DNA from: Streptosporangiaceae bacterium
GTDB lineage: Bacteria > Actinomycetota > Actinomycetes > Streptosporangiales > Streptosporangiaceae
Assembly (NCBI GenBank): GCA_025964695.1
Contig: JAOPYK010000192.1
Span: 1 to 41,569 of the forward strand
Reading direction: 5' to 3'
Length of the DNA stretch: 41,569 nt
In this document: positions 1 to 8,403 of the stretch, in pieces
Layout of the letters: each line of letters opens with the position of its first letter
Position numbering within the stretch: position 1 is the first letter of the stretch
Notes under the pieces: generated by a model
Database searches by the model: none
The model's input: only the letters and a program-made list of their open reading frames with translations
Told to the model about the DNA's origin: nothing
Made by a program: the position numbers and the translations under genes

Positions 1-2
1 GA

Positions 3-162
3 CGCCTACCGGGTTAGCTGACGGATTCGGGCTTGGAAGTCGCCCTACGGCGCACCTGGCGTGGGAGGAAGGCGCGCCGACTCACCCCTGGGCGGTATCG
101 GGGACTCGGTCCCCGGGACTACCCGCGTGGGTCCCCGGCTCCGCGGGTATGCGGACTCGGCG
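3..162 (-). promoter_or_regulatory. c-di-AMP (ydaO/yuaA) riboswitch, proximal copy
   Basis: Read on the minus strand, the 3' part carries the ydaO signature GAATCCGTCAGCTAACC followed by GGTAGGCG. Upstream come GGGGTGAGTC and the conserved GGGGACCCA block, in the family's order. Helix P1 would pair CGCC (revcomp of 159-162) with GGCG (revcomp of 3-6), so the aptamer is complete. In actinobacteria this class usually sits ahead of cell-wall hydrolase genes such as NlpC/P60 or Rpf and switches expression off when c-di-AMP is high. The controlled gene would lie left of the window. Positions 1-162 are nearly identical to 602-763, with one difference in the first 140 bases (127/728). Confidence 0.9.
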
Positions 163-163
163 G

Positions 164-603
164 TCGGCGCCCGGGACGGGCGCCTCCACTGATTCAGAAA
201 TGGGAAACGTGCTGGGATCGGTACTGAGGAGTCGGTTCTGGCGGGGAAGCGGTCCGGCTGAGGGCGCGACGGCCGCTCAGCAGGGGCCTACCGCGCCAAG
301 GAAGGTGTTCGAGCGGCAGGTGTTCGAACGGCAGGTGCTCGGGCGGCGGGCGCCTAGGAACGGACCGGCGAGACGGGTCCGGAGCGTTCGAAGGCGTCCG
401 GGCAGGTGGCGATCCGGTCTGCGGGGTGCGTCAGGCTCCCGCCCGGCGGGGCGTGAAGCGCTGAGGGCGGGATTCCGGCGTCCGGCGGTCACGGCGGGGA
501 CCGGGGTCGCGGACCGGATACGGCGGGGGATCATGCTGGGGGTCTCGGGACGCGGGGTCGCGAGAAGAGCGTGGCGGGACAGGGGAGGTCTCCTTCTTCC
601 AGA
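164..603. other. Spacer between the two riboswitches, no convincing gene
   Basis: This 440-base stretch holds no recognisable protein. A minus-strand reading frame from about 277 to 534 (ATG start) has fairly GC-rich third positions, but its translation is Arg/Pro-rich and resembles nothing I know. It could be a decayed gene that once followed the distal riboswitch, or simply a long leader. Just 3' of the distal aptamer on the minus strand is an AAGGAG-like purine tract, without an ATG or GTG at normal spacing. Confidence 0.5.
304..348. repeat. Three tandem 15-bp units
   Basis: Units at 304-318, 319-333 and 334-348 (GGTGTTCGAGCGGCA and variants). The first two differ at one base, the third at more. 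The repeat lies in the spacer between the riboswitches. No function is apparent. Confidence 0.7.
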
Positions 604-763
604 CGCCTACCGGGTTAGCTGACGGATTCGGGCTTGGAAGTCGCCCTACGGCGCACCTGGCGTGGGAGGAAGGCGCGCCGACTCACCCCTGGGCGGTATC
701 GGGGACTCGGTCCCCGGGACTACCCGCTTGGGTCCCCGGCTCCGCGCGATGGCGGACTCGGCG
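604..763 (-). promoter_or_regulatory. c-di-AMP (ydaO/yuaA) riboswitch, distal copy
   Basis: This second complete aptamer has the same signature blocks as the copy at 3-162: GAATCCGTCAGCTAACC near the 3' end, GGGGTGAGTC in the middle and GGGGACCCAAG near the 5' end. P1 would pair CGCC (revcomp 760-763) with GGCG (revcomp 604-607). It is transcribed leftwards from a likely promoter at 977-1004 and is followed by the 440-base spacer and then the second aptamer. Beyond 763 the two copies diverge, so the duplication is essentially the aptamer. Confidence 0.9.
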
Positions 764-976
764 TTGCCGCTTCGGGCGTGAGCGGGATGGGGCCTGTACG
801 GGGCCTCTCGAGGTTCCGATCACGACGAAGCGAACGCGATGTGAGGGAATGGATCGTCTCGCCCGACCCTGGATGCGGGCCGCCGTGCCGCCGCACTCCT
901 GGGACGGAGCAGGTGCACGAGCAGACCGGGCCGGGCGATGGGAGTGTGACGCATGGGAGGCGCCCCAACCGGACAT

Positions 977-1004
977 ACAGTACCAAAAACCCTAGGCATG
1001 GCAA
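977..1004 (-). promoter_or_regulatory. Likely sigma-70-type promoter for the riboswitch leader
   Basis: On the minus strand TTGCCA (999-1004) and TACTGT (977-982) are separated by 16 bases. They lie just downstream of the terminator of the NlpC/P60 gene and about 210 bases upstream of the distal aptamer. The assignment rests on motif and position only. Confidence 0.5.
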
Positions 1005-1010
1005 GTGACC

Positions 1011-1049
1011 TGCAAAAATAGAGCGGGCCGGGCAAAGCCCGGCCCGCTC
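1011..1049 (-). terminator. Rho-independent terminator of the NlpC/P60 gene
   Basis: A perfect 13-bp stem (1021-1033 with 1037-1049) and a 3-base loop are followed on the minus strand by TATTTTTGCA. It starts about 20 bases after the stop codon of the NlpC/P60 gene. The T-run is on the minus-strand side, which sets its direction. Confidence 0.9.
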
Positions 1050-1070
1050 TAACGTCTCATGCGGGGAATG

Positions 1071-2075
1071 TCAGGGACGGCCGCCGGACAGGAAATTGCC
1101 GTGCGAGGAGATGGTGCTGACCCGGACCTGGGTGCCGGTGTGCGCGGCCTCGATCATATTGTCGCCGCTGACGAAGATCGCCACATGACCGAGCCCCTGG
1201 AAGAAGACCAGGTCACCTGGCTGCAGGTTGGCACGCGAGACGTGGCGGGTGGCGTTGTACTGCGCCGCCGCGTTGTGCGGCAGGGACACGCCGCCCTGGC
1301 GCCAGGCCATCATCGTCAGGCCTGAGCAGTCGAAGGTGCTCGGGCCGGCGGAACCGTAGTGGTACCACTTGCCGAGCTGGGCGTAGGCGTAACTGAGGGC
1401 CGCCCGCGCGTTGCCGGTGGCGGGGCCGTTATAGGTGCCCCCGACGCTTCCACCGCCACCGCTGCCGCCGGAGGGGTTGCCGCCCGCCTGCTGGATCAGC
1501 GCCTTCTGCTTGGCCACGTCCTTGTCCAGGACGGCCTGCTGGCCCTTGATCTGGCTGACCTGTGCCTTGATCTGCGCCGTGGACTCCTTGACCTGGCCGA
1601 GCTCACGCTGCAGGCGCTGGGCGGAGAGCAGGAACTGACCGAGCTGCGAGGACCGGTTCTTGGACAGCTGAGAGAAGACGGCGACCTGGTCCAGCACGGT
1701 CTGCGGATTGCTGGCCGACAGGAACGTGGTGACATCGGTCATGTCACCGGACTTGTAAGCGCTGGCGGCCATCTCGGCGACGCGCTGGCGCATCCCGCTG
1801 TAGGTGGCCTGCTCCTGAGCCGCGGACGTCTTCACCGCCGCCAGCTTCTTCTGCGCCGCGGCAAGGTCGTCCTTGGCTTTGTTGTACTTCTGGTCCAGCT
1901 GACCGACCTGGTCGTTGAGCTGCTTGAGCTTCTTCTTCGCATCTGCGGCGGAGGGCTTGGATGCGGCCTGTGCGGTTCCGACCGGCAGCGCGAGTGTCGC
2001 CACCAGTGCGAGGCAGGCCGCGCTGCACATCTTGCGCGCACCGTCAATGACCACGACGCGGCACGCCCCTTTCAT
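1071..2075 (-). CDS. NlpC/P60 family peptidoglycan endopeptidase, coiled-coil type
   Basis: Secreted cell-wall hydrolase of the RipA/NlpC class, expected to cut the D-Glu to diaminopimelate bond in peptidoglycan stems. Of 334 residues, 1-37 look like a signal peptide ending AQA. Residues 40-195 are a Lys/Gln/Ala-rich coiled coil, as in proteins that keep the enzyme inhibited or recruit it to the divisome. Residues 200-213 are a Gly/Ser linker and 220-330 the NlpC/P60 domain. The catalytic Cys is C250 (FDCSGL), the His H297 (GHVAIF) and the third polar residue H312. An in-frame GTG at 2054 with AAAGGGG upstream is an alternative start giving 327 residues. The gene is monocistronic, ended by the terminator at 1011-1049. 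The tandem riboswitches lie downstream and do not control it. Confidence 0.93.
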   Translation of the reverse strand: MKGACRVVVIDGARKMCSAACLALVATLALPVGTAQAASKPSAADAKKKLKQLNDQVGQLDQKYNKAKDDLAAAQKKLAAVKTSAAQEQATYSGMRQRVAEMAASAYKSGDMTDVTTFLSASNPQTVLDQVAVFSQLSKNRSSQLGQFLLSAQRLQRELGQVKESTAQIKAQVSQIKGQQAVLDKDVAKQKALIQQAGGNPSGGSGGGGSVGGTYNGPATGNARAALSYAYAQLGKWYHYGSAGPSTFDCSGLTMMAWRQGGVSLPHNAAAQYNATRHVSRANLQPGDLVFFQGLGHVAIFVSGDNMIEAAHTGTQVRVSTISSHGNFLSGGRP

Positions 2076-2183
2076 CCGGCTATCTCAGCGGATGACACTA
2101 GTGAGTAGCCACCTCCGTCACAACCGAAACACCAGGACTTATTGTTATTGCCGCCGAGTTGCACGCATCTTGTGTTCAGCGGG

Positions 2184-2390
2184 TCACGATGCGCGCTCAT
2201 CCGGCCGCATCAGCCGCGCCGGGGAGATCAGCCCGGCGTCGGCCAGCACGGCCAGCGCCCGCCGCTCGCGCTCGTCGATGTCGGGCGGAAAACCGGCCGG
2301 TACGCCGGCCGGCTCGCCGAGCAGCGCGGTCACTACGCACTCGGGGCAACCCAGACCTCGCATCCGGCAGGTCGCGCACTCGATCAGCAT
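2184..2390 (-). CDS. Small conserved Cys-containing actinobacterial protein
   Basis: A 68-residue protein opening MLIECATC, then a GCPEC motif and VVTALLGEP. The paired cysteines (CATC near residues 5-8 and CPEC near 15-18) suggest a small metal site, though no ligand is proven. Proteins with this opening are found next to NlpC/P60 and NYN-domain genes in many actinobacteria, from memory of the family. The C-terminal half is predicted helical (ERERRALAVLADAGLI). It lies between the NYN gene (same strand, about 60 bases upstream) and the NlpC/P60 gene. Function unknown. Confidence 0.75.
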   Translation of the reverse strand: MLIECATCRMRGLGCPECVVTALLGEPAGVPAGFPPDIDERERRALAVLADAGLISPARLMRPDERAS

Positions 2391-2450
2391 GGTCTCTCCC
2401 TGTCTTCGAGATGCGACCGACAGTAGGAGGAGTGACCGACAGAAACGCGC

Positions 2451-3776
2451 TCAGCCGCGGCGCAGGCGCCGCAGCAGGAGGGCCGAGGAGGCGGGCCGCG
2501 CGTCCGCGCGGCGGGCCGCGTCGGCGACTTCGCGGTCGGAGGAGACCACCACCACAGCCCGCCCTTCGGGCTCGGCCCGGACCAGCTGCCCGATGAGCTC
2601 GTCGGCGGTCTGCCCGGGCCTGCTGAACAGCACGCGTACGCCGCGCGGGGCGGAGATCGCGACGGGCGCGTCGAGCTCCGCTCCGTCGAAGACGCAGGTG
2701 ACCTCGGCGCGGGTCTGGGCGGCCAGCCCGCCGAGGCCGGACAGCAGCCGGGTCCGCTGGTCGGCCAGCGGCAGCTCGCCGTACCCGGTCTTGGTGACGT
2801 TGTAGCCGTCGACGATCAGATGGACCTGGGGCAGCGTCAGCAGCTGCTCCAGCAGCTGGGGGTCGTCGTCCGACAGCGCCCGGCCCGGGAGGGCGCGGTG
2901 GGCGAGCTTCTGCGGCTCGATGGCGCCGATGGTGTCCGCCGGGCGGCCGATCGTGGACGGCAGGGAGAGTTCGCGGCGGATGCCCTGGGCAGCGTCGACG
3001 AGCGCGTCGAGCAGCAGGCGCAGCCGTACGTCCTCGACGTTGCGGCCCTCCCGGGTCGCCCGGCGGGTGATCTCGGCGGCGGTCTCGGCCTGGGAGAGCC
3101 GGCCCCGCAGCCTGCGCAGTTCCTTCTCGGCCGCGGAGGTGGCGGCCGCGGCAGCCGTCCGCTCCTGACCCGCCTCCTCGGTGAGGGCCTCCGCCCGCTC
3201 CTGCGCCACCTTGGCCCTGGTGCGCGCCTCGTGCAGCCTGCGCCGCAGCTCGGCGGCCTCGATGCGCGCGTCCCGGAGCTCACCGCGGAGCTTGTCGATC
3301 TCATCGGCGCGGGCCGACCTGGCGGCCTCCAGCTGCTCCCGGAGCGCGGCCAGCTCACGGGCGGCCGCCTCCTCCTCCGCCGCCGAGGCGGACCTCTCGA
3401 GTTCCGCCCGGGCCGCCTCCACCTGGCCGGTCCAGCCCGCGGGCCGCAGCAGGTAGGCGACCGCGGCGACGTGCACGGGATCGGCGGCGCCGGGGACGTT
3501 GCCCGCCTCCAGGGCCGCGCTGAGCTCGGGGTTGGCCTCCCGCATCCGCGTGGCCACCTGATCGCGGAAGCCGGTGTCGCTGGCGAGCTGCGCGGCCAGA
3601 GGGGCGGCGGCCAGCTTGGCCCGTTTGCGCGGCTCGAACCGGGCGAACCTGCGCAGCGGCTGTGGGACCTCGTCGAAAGGGAGCGTTCCTATCAGCTCGG
3701 CGGCAGCCTCGACGACACGCTGCCGGACCGCTTCGGGGAGCGGCCGGTCGAGGTGTTCTTCCGAGCCGGTGTCGAT
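2451..3776 (-). CDS. NYN-domain (YacP-like) nuclease with coiled coil, probable ATC start
   Basis: The C-terminal NYN domain (about 318-430 of 441) belongs to the PIN-like RNase fold. Acidic residues sit at the expected places: IVDGYN (D323), FDGAE (D364), TADE (D392), SSDRE (D414). This suggests a metal-dependent RNase, substrate unknown. Residues 150-270 form an Ala/Glu/Arg-rich coiled coil. The N-terminal region (LDRPLPEAVRQRVV, then PQPLRRFARFEP) is typical of actinobacterial relatives. The first ATG/GTG/TTG in the frame is a GTG at 3557, which would remove that region. Upstream the frame stays open to a stop near 3797. An AAAGGAG site lies 7 bases before an in-frame ATC at 3774-3776, so initiation at ATC is the best explanation. 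A sequencing error there cannot be excluded. Confidence 0.8.
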   Translation of the reverse strand: MDTGSEEHLDRPLPEAVRQRVVEAAAELIGTLPFDEVPQPLRRFARFEPRKRAKLAAAPLAAQLASDTGFRDQVATRMREANPELSAALEAGNVPGAADPVHVAAVAYLLRPAGWTGQVEAARAELERSASAAEEEAAARELAALREQLEAARSARADEIDKLRGELRDARIEAAELRRRLHEARTRAKVAQERAEALTEEAGQERTAAAAATSAAEKELRRLRGRLSQAETAAEITRRATREGRNVEDVRLRLLLDALVDAAQGIRRELSLPSTIGRPADTIGAIEPQKLAHRALPGRALSDDDPQLLEQLLTLPQVHLIVDGYNVTKTGYGELPLADQRTRLLSGLGGLAAQTRAEVTCVFDGAELDAPVAISAPRGVRVLFSRPGQTADELIGQLVRAEPEGRAVVVVSSDREVADAARRADARPASSALLLRRLRRG

Positions 3777-3887
3777 GGTCTCGCTCCTTTGCCCTCACAT
3801 GGCGATCGTTACAGGCGGCGAATCGAGGATAGCCGTGCGCACCCGGCCACCACCGGAATGTCGGGGGCACGCCGTACGGTTCCGGTC

Positions 3888-5612
3888 ATGACGACCGGAG
3901 GCGGAATCCAGGGCACTCTCGACGATCTCGGCACGCCGCTGGCCGACGTGACGTTCGTGGTGGTCGACCTGGAGACGACAGGGGGGTCCCCGGCCGAGTC
4001 CGCCATCACCGAGATCGGCGCGGTCAAGGTCCGCGGCGGAGCGCATCTGGGAGATCTGGGCACGCTGGTCGACCCGGGCATGCCGATACCCCCCTTCATC
4101 ACCGTGCTCACCGGCATCACCCAGCAGATGGTCGTCAAGGCTCCCACCATGGAGACCGTGCTGCCGGCGTTCCTGGAGTTCGCGCGCGGTTGCGTGCTGG
4201 TCGCTCACAACGCCCCCTTCGACATCGGGTTCCTGCGGGCGGCGTGCACCCGGCAGGGCTATCCCTGGCCGAGCTTCCCGGTGGTCGACACCGCGGACCT
4301 CGCCCGCCGCGTCCTGACCCGGGACGAGGTGCCCAACCACAAGCTCGGCACCCTCGCCCGGTTCTTCCGGTCCTCGACCGAGCCCGTGCACCGCGCGCTG
4401 GCCGACGCCCGTGCCACCGTCGACGTGCTGCACGGCCTGATCGAGCGGCTGGGCTCCTTCGGCGTCGGATCCCTGGAGGAGCTCAAGAGCTTCGCCAAGG
4501 CGCCCACCCCGGAGCAGCAGGCCAAACGCCATCTCGCCGACGGCATCCCCCGCGAACCCGGTGTCTACCTCTTCGAGGACGCCCGCGGCGAGATCCTCTA
4601 CGTCGGCAAGAGCGGTGACCTGCGCTCCCGGGTCCGCTCGTACTTCACCGGTTCGGAGACCCGGCGGCGGGTGCGCGAGATGGTGGGACTCGCCGCGCGC
4701 GTCCGGCCCATCGTCTGCCCGACGGGCCTGGAGGCCGAGGTGCGCGAACTGCGGCTCATCGCGCGGCACAAGCCCCGCTACAACCGGCGGTCGCGCCATC
4801 CCGAGCGGGCACTGTGGCTCAAGCTGACCGTCGGCGAGCACTTCCCCCGGCTGTCCATCGTGCGGGACTGCCGGGACGACGGCTCGGCCTATCTGGGCCC
4901 CTTCAGCTCGACCCGGCTGGCCGAGGAGGCGCGGGCCGCCCTGCACGAGACCGTGCCGTTGCGCCAGTGCACCCAGCGGCTCACCCCCCGGCTGATCGAC
5001 TCCGGCCGGGCACGCACCTGCGCCCTGGCCGAGCTCGGCCGGTGCGGTGCCCCGTGCGAGGGCCGGGAGACGACCGATCGCTATGCCCGGCACGTGGAGT
5101 CCGCCCGGTCGTTGATGGAGGGCGACGCCCGGCCCGTGGTGGCCTCCGCTCGGGCGCGCATCGAGCGGCTGGCCGGGGAGCTTCGCTTCGAGGAGGCCGG
5201 GACGCAGCGGGACCGGCTGGCCGCGTTCATCCGGGCCGCGTCCCGCTGCCAGCGGCTGATCGCGCTGGCCCGATGCGCGCAGCTCGTGGCCGCCCGGCCC
5301 GGGTTCGCCGGTGGCTGGGAGGTCGCGGTGGTGCGTCGCGGCCGGCTCGCCGCCAGCGGCGTCATCCCACCCCGCGCCCAGCCTCGCCCCTACGTCGACG
5401 CGCTGATCGCCACAGCCGAGACCGTGCTTGAGCGCACGGGGGAGCAGCCGTTGCTCGCCGCCACCCCCGAGGAGATGGAGTGCATCCTGCGCTGGCTCGA
5501 GGTGCCCGGCGCGCGGCTGGTCGAGCTGGATGGCGTCTGGAGCTGCCCGGCCAACGGCGCCGAGGGGATGCGGGCGTGGATCGAGCGGGGCTACACCCGC
5601 CCGCTGGATTGA
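3888..5612 (+). CDS. DEDD exonuclease / GIY-YIG (UvrC/Cho-like) fusion
   Basis: 574 residues. Residues 22-185 are a DnaQ-type 3'-5' exonuclease: ExoI VVDLETTG (D27, E29), ExoII AHNAPFD (D112), ExoIII HRALADARATVD (H168, D173). Residues 222-300 are a GIY-YIG nuclease domain (GVYLF, ILYVGKSGDLRSRV, then a Glu in EAEVRELRLI) like the N-terminal half of UvrC or Cho. A UVR-like helix (LRFEEAGTQRDRL) follows. It lacks the UvrC C-terminal RNase H-like domain. It probably trims or incises DNA in repair. The ATG at 3888 is chosen because the family starts just before the exonuclease domain. A TACGGT box 7 bases upstream would suit a leaderless transcript. It diverges from the NYN gene. Confidence 0.92.
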   Translation: MTTGGGIQGTLDDLGTPLADVTFVVVDLETTGGSPAESAITEIGAVKVRGGAHLGDLGTLVDPGMPIPPFITVLTGITQQMVVKAPTMETVLPAFLEFARGCVLVAHNAPFDIGFLRAACTRQGYPWPSFPVVDTADLARRVLTRDEVPNHKLGTLARFFRSSTEPVHRALADARATVDVLHGLIERLGSFGVGSLEELKSFAKAPTPEQQAKRHLADGIPREPGVYLFEDARGEILYVGKSGDLRSRVRSYFTGSETRRRVREMVGLAARVRPIVCPTGLEAEVRELRLIARHKPRYNRRSRHPERALWLKLTVGEHFPRLSIVRDCRDDGSAYLGPFSSTRLAEEARAALHETVPLRQCTQRLTPRLIDSGRARTCALAELGRCGAPCEGRETTDRYARHVESARSLMEGDARPVVASARARIERLAGELRFEEAGTQRDRLAAFIRAASRCQRLIALARCAQLVAARPGFAGGWEVAVVRRGRLAASGVIPPRAQPRPYVDALIATAETVLERTGEQPLLAATPEEMECILRWLEVPGARLVELDGVWSCPANGAEGMRAWIERGYTRPLD

Positions 5613-5637
5613 GCCGGGCGCGAGATCGTTCTAGGCT
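5609..5637 (+). promoter_or_regulatory. Housekeeping sigma promoter of the rhomboid gene
   Basis: TTGAGC (5609-5614), 17-base spacer, TAGGCT (5632-5637). The -10 matches the actinobacterial TAGRNT preference. The -35 overlaps the stop codon of the exonuclease gene, so the rhomboid gene probably has its own promoter. Confidence 0.65.
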
Positions 5638-5667
5638 GGGGCGCCGCCGGAGCGGGGAGGTGCGGTC

Positions 5668-6420
5668 GTGGCTCTGCCGCTGTACGACAACCAGCCCACC
5701 CGGCGCGCACCGGTCGTCACCTATCTGCTCATCGCCGTCAACGTCATCGTCTTCCTGCTGTCCCCGATGGCCGGGGCCGTATGGACCCAGGACACCCAGG
5801 CCCGCAAGTGCGAGCAGACGGCGTTCAGCTTCCACTACGGCGCCGTACCCAAGGAACTGATCAGCAACGCGCAGCAGCCGCTGCCCGGTGAGGTGCTGGC
5901 CGAGTGCCGTCCGCGGCCGTACGAGAAGACCCCCTGGCTGTCGGCGCTGACTTCGATGTTCCTGCACGCCAACTGGCTGCATCTGCTCGGCAACATGGTC
6001 TATCTGTTCGTCTTCGGCCAGGCCACCGAGGACCGGCTGGGCCGCCTGCCCTACCTGATCTTCTACCTGATCTGCGGTTATGTGGCCGCGTACGGGTTCG
6101 CCATCGCCTATCCCGACTCGTCGGTGCCGCTCATCGGGGCCTCCGGCGCCATCGCCGGGGTGCTGGGTTCCCACCTGATCATGTACCCCAGGTCCAGGAC
6201 CATCGCGCTGGTGCTGTCGGTCCTGCCGTTCCGGCTGCCCGCCTGGGTGGTCCTCGGCCAGTTCTTCATCTTCCAGTGGCTGGCCGTCGCCTCCCAGCAG
6301 GAGAGCGGCACCGCCTATGTCGCCCACATCTTCGGGTTCGTCGCCGGCCTGGGCTTCGGCCTGCTGTCACGGCACTCCCGGGCCGGCCGCCGGGCCGCGG
6401 CATTGGCCGGCTGGCGCTAG
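5668..6420 (+). CDS. Rhomboid-family intramembrane serine protease
   Basis: A 250-residue polytopic membrane protein. Catalytic Ser159 lies in GASGA and catalytic His220 in YVAHIFGF. The oxyanion-side motif HLLGN is at residues 105-109. About six to seven hydrophobic helices start at 16-34. The loop between helix 1 and 2 (about 37-90) contains two cysteines and probably lies outside the membrane. Rhomboids cut transmembrane helices of substrate proteins, and nothing here shows the substrate. GTG start with GGGGAGG ten bases upstream. The promoter at 5609-5637 is directly ahead. Confidence 0.95.
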   Translation: MALPLYDNQPTRRAPVVTYLLIAVNVIVFLLSPMAGAVWTQDTQARKCEQTAFSFHYGAVPKELISNAQQPLPGEVLAECRPRPYEKTPWLSALTSMFLHANWLHLLGNMVYLFVFGQATEDRLGRLPYLIFYLICGYVAAYGFAIAYPDSSVPLIGASGAIAGVLGSHLIMYPRSRTIALVLSVLPFRLPAWVVLGQFFIFQWLAVASQQESGTAYVAHIFGFVAGLGFGLLSRHSRAGRRAAALAGWR

Positions 6421-6514
6421 CGGCGTTCCCGGTACCGGGCGGCGCGATCCCCGGCCGACCCGGGGGAGGGGATCGCTATAGGGTCGGGATCGTGTGCAAT
6501 GAGGGAGGCGTACT

Positions 6515-6802
6515 GTGATCACTGCGATCGTGCTGGTCAAGGCCGATGTGGCCCGGATTCCCGAGGTGGCCGAGAGCATCGCCAAGCTCGAGGGCGTCAG
6601 CGAGGTCTACTCCATCACGGGTGATCATGACCTGGTCGCGATGGTGCGGGTCCGCCGGCACGAAGAGCTCGCCGAGGTCATCCCGGGACGCCTCAACAAG
6701 GTCGAGGGCGTCGTGCACACCGCGACCCACATCGCCTTCCAGACCTACTCTCGCCACGACCTCGAGGCGGCCTTCTCCCTGGGCCTGCCCGACGGCGACT
6801 AG
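6515..6802 (+). CDS. Lrp/AsnC ligand-binding (RAM) domain protein
   Basis: A 95-residue stand-alone RAM/Lrp-AsnC C-terminal domain without the helix-turn-helix. It has the typical pattern of alpha-beta repeats with TGDHDLVAMVRV in the middle. Such proteins bind small molecules, usually amino acids, and oligomerise. Next to trpD (convergent) an aromatic amino-acid link is tempting but unproven. GTG start with GAGGGAGG just upstream. The last eight codons and stop lie in the first unit of a 28-bp triplication, so the repeat adds extra stop codons without changing the product. Confidence 0.88.
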   Translation: MITAIVLVKADVARIPEVAESIAKLEGVSEVYSITGDHDLVAMVRVRRHEELAEVIPGRLNKVEGVVHTATHIAFQTYSRHDLEAAFSLGLPDGD

Positions 6803-6859
6803 CTCCCTGGGCCTGCCCGATGGCGACTAGCTCCCTGGGCCTGCCCGACGGCGACTAGC
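6776..6859. repeat. 28-bp tandem triplication over a stop codon
   Basis: Units at 6776-6803, 6804-6831 and 6832-6859, each TCCCTGGGCCTGCCC followed by GA(C/T)GGCGACTAGC. Only the middle unit differs, by one base. The first unit contains the end and TAG of the RAM-domain gene. The third ends at the base next to the trpD stop codon (6860-6862, minus). Likely replication slippage. Confidence 0.95.
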
Positions 6860-7909
6860 CTAGGAACGCATGGACCGCGAGACGCTGATCCAGCGGTCCA
6901 GCAGGGCCGCGGCCGCCCCCGAGTCGATGGCCTCGCCCGACCGGGCGTACGCGTCCCGCAGCGCCTCGGTGAGCTTCTCAGGCGGCGGAGTGCCCCCCGC
7001 CGCGACCATCGCGGCGGCCGCGTTCAGCCGCACGATGTCGCGCACCGGGCCCGGCTCGCCCCCGAACACGGCCCTGGCCACCCCGGCGTTGTAGGGGGCG
7101 TCGGCACCCCGCAGATCGTCCGGCGTGGCGGGGGAAATGCCCAGGTCCGCCGGGTCGAAGATCGTCTCCGTCGCCGTACCCTCGCGTACCACCCACACGG
7201 CGGAGGTCCCGGAGGTGGTGAGTTCGTCCAGGCCGTCGTCCCCGCGGAAGACCAGTGAGGAGCAACCGCGCTCGGCGAACACCCCCGCCACCACCCCGGC
7301 CATGCGCGGGTGGAAGACCCCGACGGCCTGGGCGCGTGGCCGGGCCGGATTGGTCAGCGGGCCGAGGAAGTTGAACACCGTGGGGGTGCCGAGCTCGCGG
7401 CGGGGCTTGGCGGTGAACCTGAATGCCGGGTGGTAGAGCGGCGCGAAGCAGAACGTGATCCCCACCTCCTCGGCGATCGCCGCGGTCCGCTCGGCGGGCA
7501 GGTCGATGGCCACGCCGAGCTCCTCGAGCAGGTCGGCGGCTCCGCAGGAGGACGACGCGGCGCGGTTGCCGTGCTTGACCAGCTTGACGCCTGCGGCGGC
7601 GGCGACGACCGCGCTCATGGAGGAGATGTTGACGGTGTGCGACCGGTCTCCGCCGGTGCCCACCAGATCGACGATGTCACCGGCCACCCGGATCGGGGTC
7701 GCGTTGGCCAGCATGCCCTCCGCGATGCCGGAGACCTCGGCGACGGTCTCGCCCTTGGCGCGCAGCGCGATGGCGAACCCGGCGATCTGGGCGTCGGTCG
7801 CCTCCCCGGCCATGATCTCGTTCATGGCCCACGAGGTCTCCTCAGCGGACAGGGACTCGCCGTCGAGCAGTGCGTTGAGCAGTGCGGGCCAGGTCGTGCG
7901 CATGTCCAT
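6860..7909 (-). CDS. trpD: Anthranilate phosphoribosyltransferase
   Basis: 349 residues, usual family length. It transfers phosphoribose from PRPP to anthranilate in tryptophan synthesis. Visible motifs: the PRPP loop [48 protein letters not shown] and DGLDE of the second metal site. The N-terminal helical region starts at about residue 5. GAGG lies 7 bases before the ATG at 7909. The other trp genes are not in the window, so trpD is separate here, as in Streptomyces. It follows the receiver-like gene on the same strand with a 77-base gap and may be co-transcribed. Confidence 0.97.
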   Translation of the reverse strand: MDMRTTWPALLNALLDGESLSAEETSWAMNEIMAGEATDAQIAGFAIALRAKGETVAEVSGIAEGMLANATPIRVAGDIVDLVGTGGDRSHTVNISSMSAVVAAAAGVKLVKHGNRAASSSCGAADLLEELGVAIDLPAERTAAIAEEVGITFCFAPLYHPAFRFTAKPRRELGTPTVFNFLGPLTNPARPRAQAVGVFHPRMAGVVAGVFAERGCSSLVFRGDDGLDELTTSGTSAVWVVREGTATETIFDPADLGISPATPDDLRGADAPYNAGVARAVFGGEPGPVRDIVRLNAAAAMVAAGGTPPPEKLTEALRDAYARSGEAIDSGAAAALLDRWISVSRSMRS

Positions 7910-7986
7910 GAGGTGCCCTCGCGATCGGAGTGAACGGGGGCGGAGCCCCCGGGTCGGGGGTGGGGCGGGTGGGACGAGCCGGTGCC

Positions 7987-8403
7987 TCAGAGGACGGGGA
8001 GCCGGGTGGCGATGCGCTGCCGGATCAGGTCGGCGACCGTGTTGGCCACGGCCATCGGGTCCAGCGGCTGGCCGACTACGGCGTCGGCGCGCGACCAGGT
8101 GGCGAGCCAGCCGTCGTCGCGGCGGGCGATGATGGCCAGCACCGGCGGGCAGTCGTAGATCTCGTCCTTCGCCTGGCGGCAGATGCCCAGCCCGCCCGGG
8201 CGGGCCTCGCCGTCCAGCACGATCACGTCGACCCCGCCCCGGTCGAGCTGCTCGATCACGGCGGCCTGGGTGGCGTACTCGACGAACTCGGCTTTCGGGA
8301 GGTCGGCGGCCGGCCTGCGGCCGATCGCCAGCCGGACCTGTGCGCGGGTGTTCGCGTTGTCGCTGTAGACAAGGATCTTGATCACGGCGTCGGCGGTGCT
8401 CAT
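7987..8403 (-). CDS. Receiver-like (CheY fold) protein without output domain
   Basis: 138 residues starting [16 protein letters not shown]. The fold order matches a response-regulator receiver: beta-1 [20 protein letters not shown] at the phospho-acceptor position (D of VLDG), and a final helix [10 protein letters not shown]. There is no DNA-binding domain. The acidic pair after beta-1 is reduced (SDN) and the conserved Lys is not obvious, so phosphorylation is uncertain. A longer frame upstream to 8643 is low-complexity and overlaps the divergent ctaE. The gene lies between trpD and ctaE. Its function is unknown. Confidence 0.8.
   Translation of the reverse strand: MSTADAVIKILVYSDNANTRAQVRLAIGRRPAADLPKAEFVEYATQAAVIEQLDRGGVDVIVLDGEARPGGLGICRQAKDEIYDCPPVLAIIARRDDGWLATWSRADAVVGQPLDPMAVANTVADLIRQRIATRLPVL

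Noticed and set aside
33-1008. Plus-strand reading frames at 33-227 and 634-1008 sharing an identical Arg-rich opening
   Set aside because: They are the antisense of the two riboswitch copies. Their similarity reflects the duplicated RNA, not a protein family.
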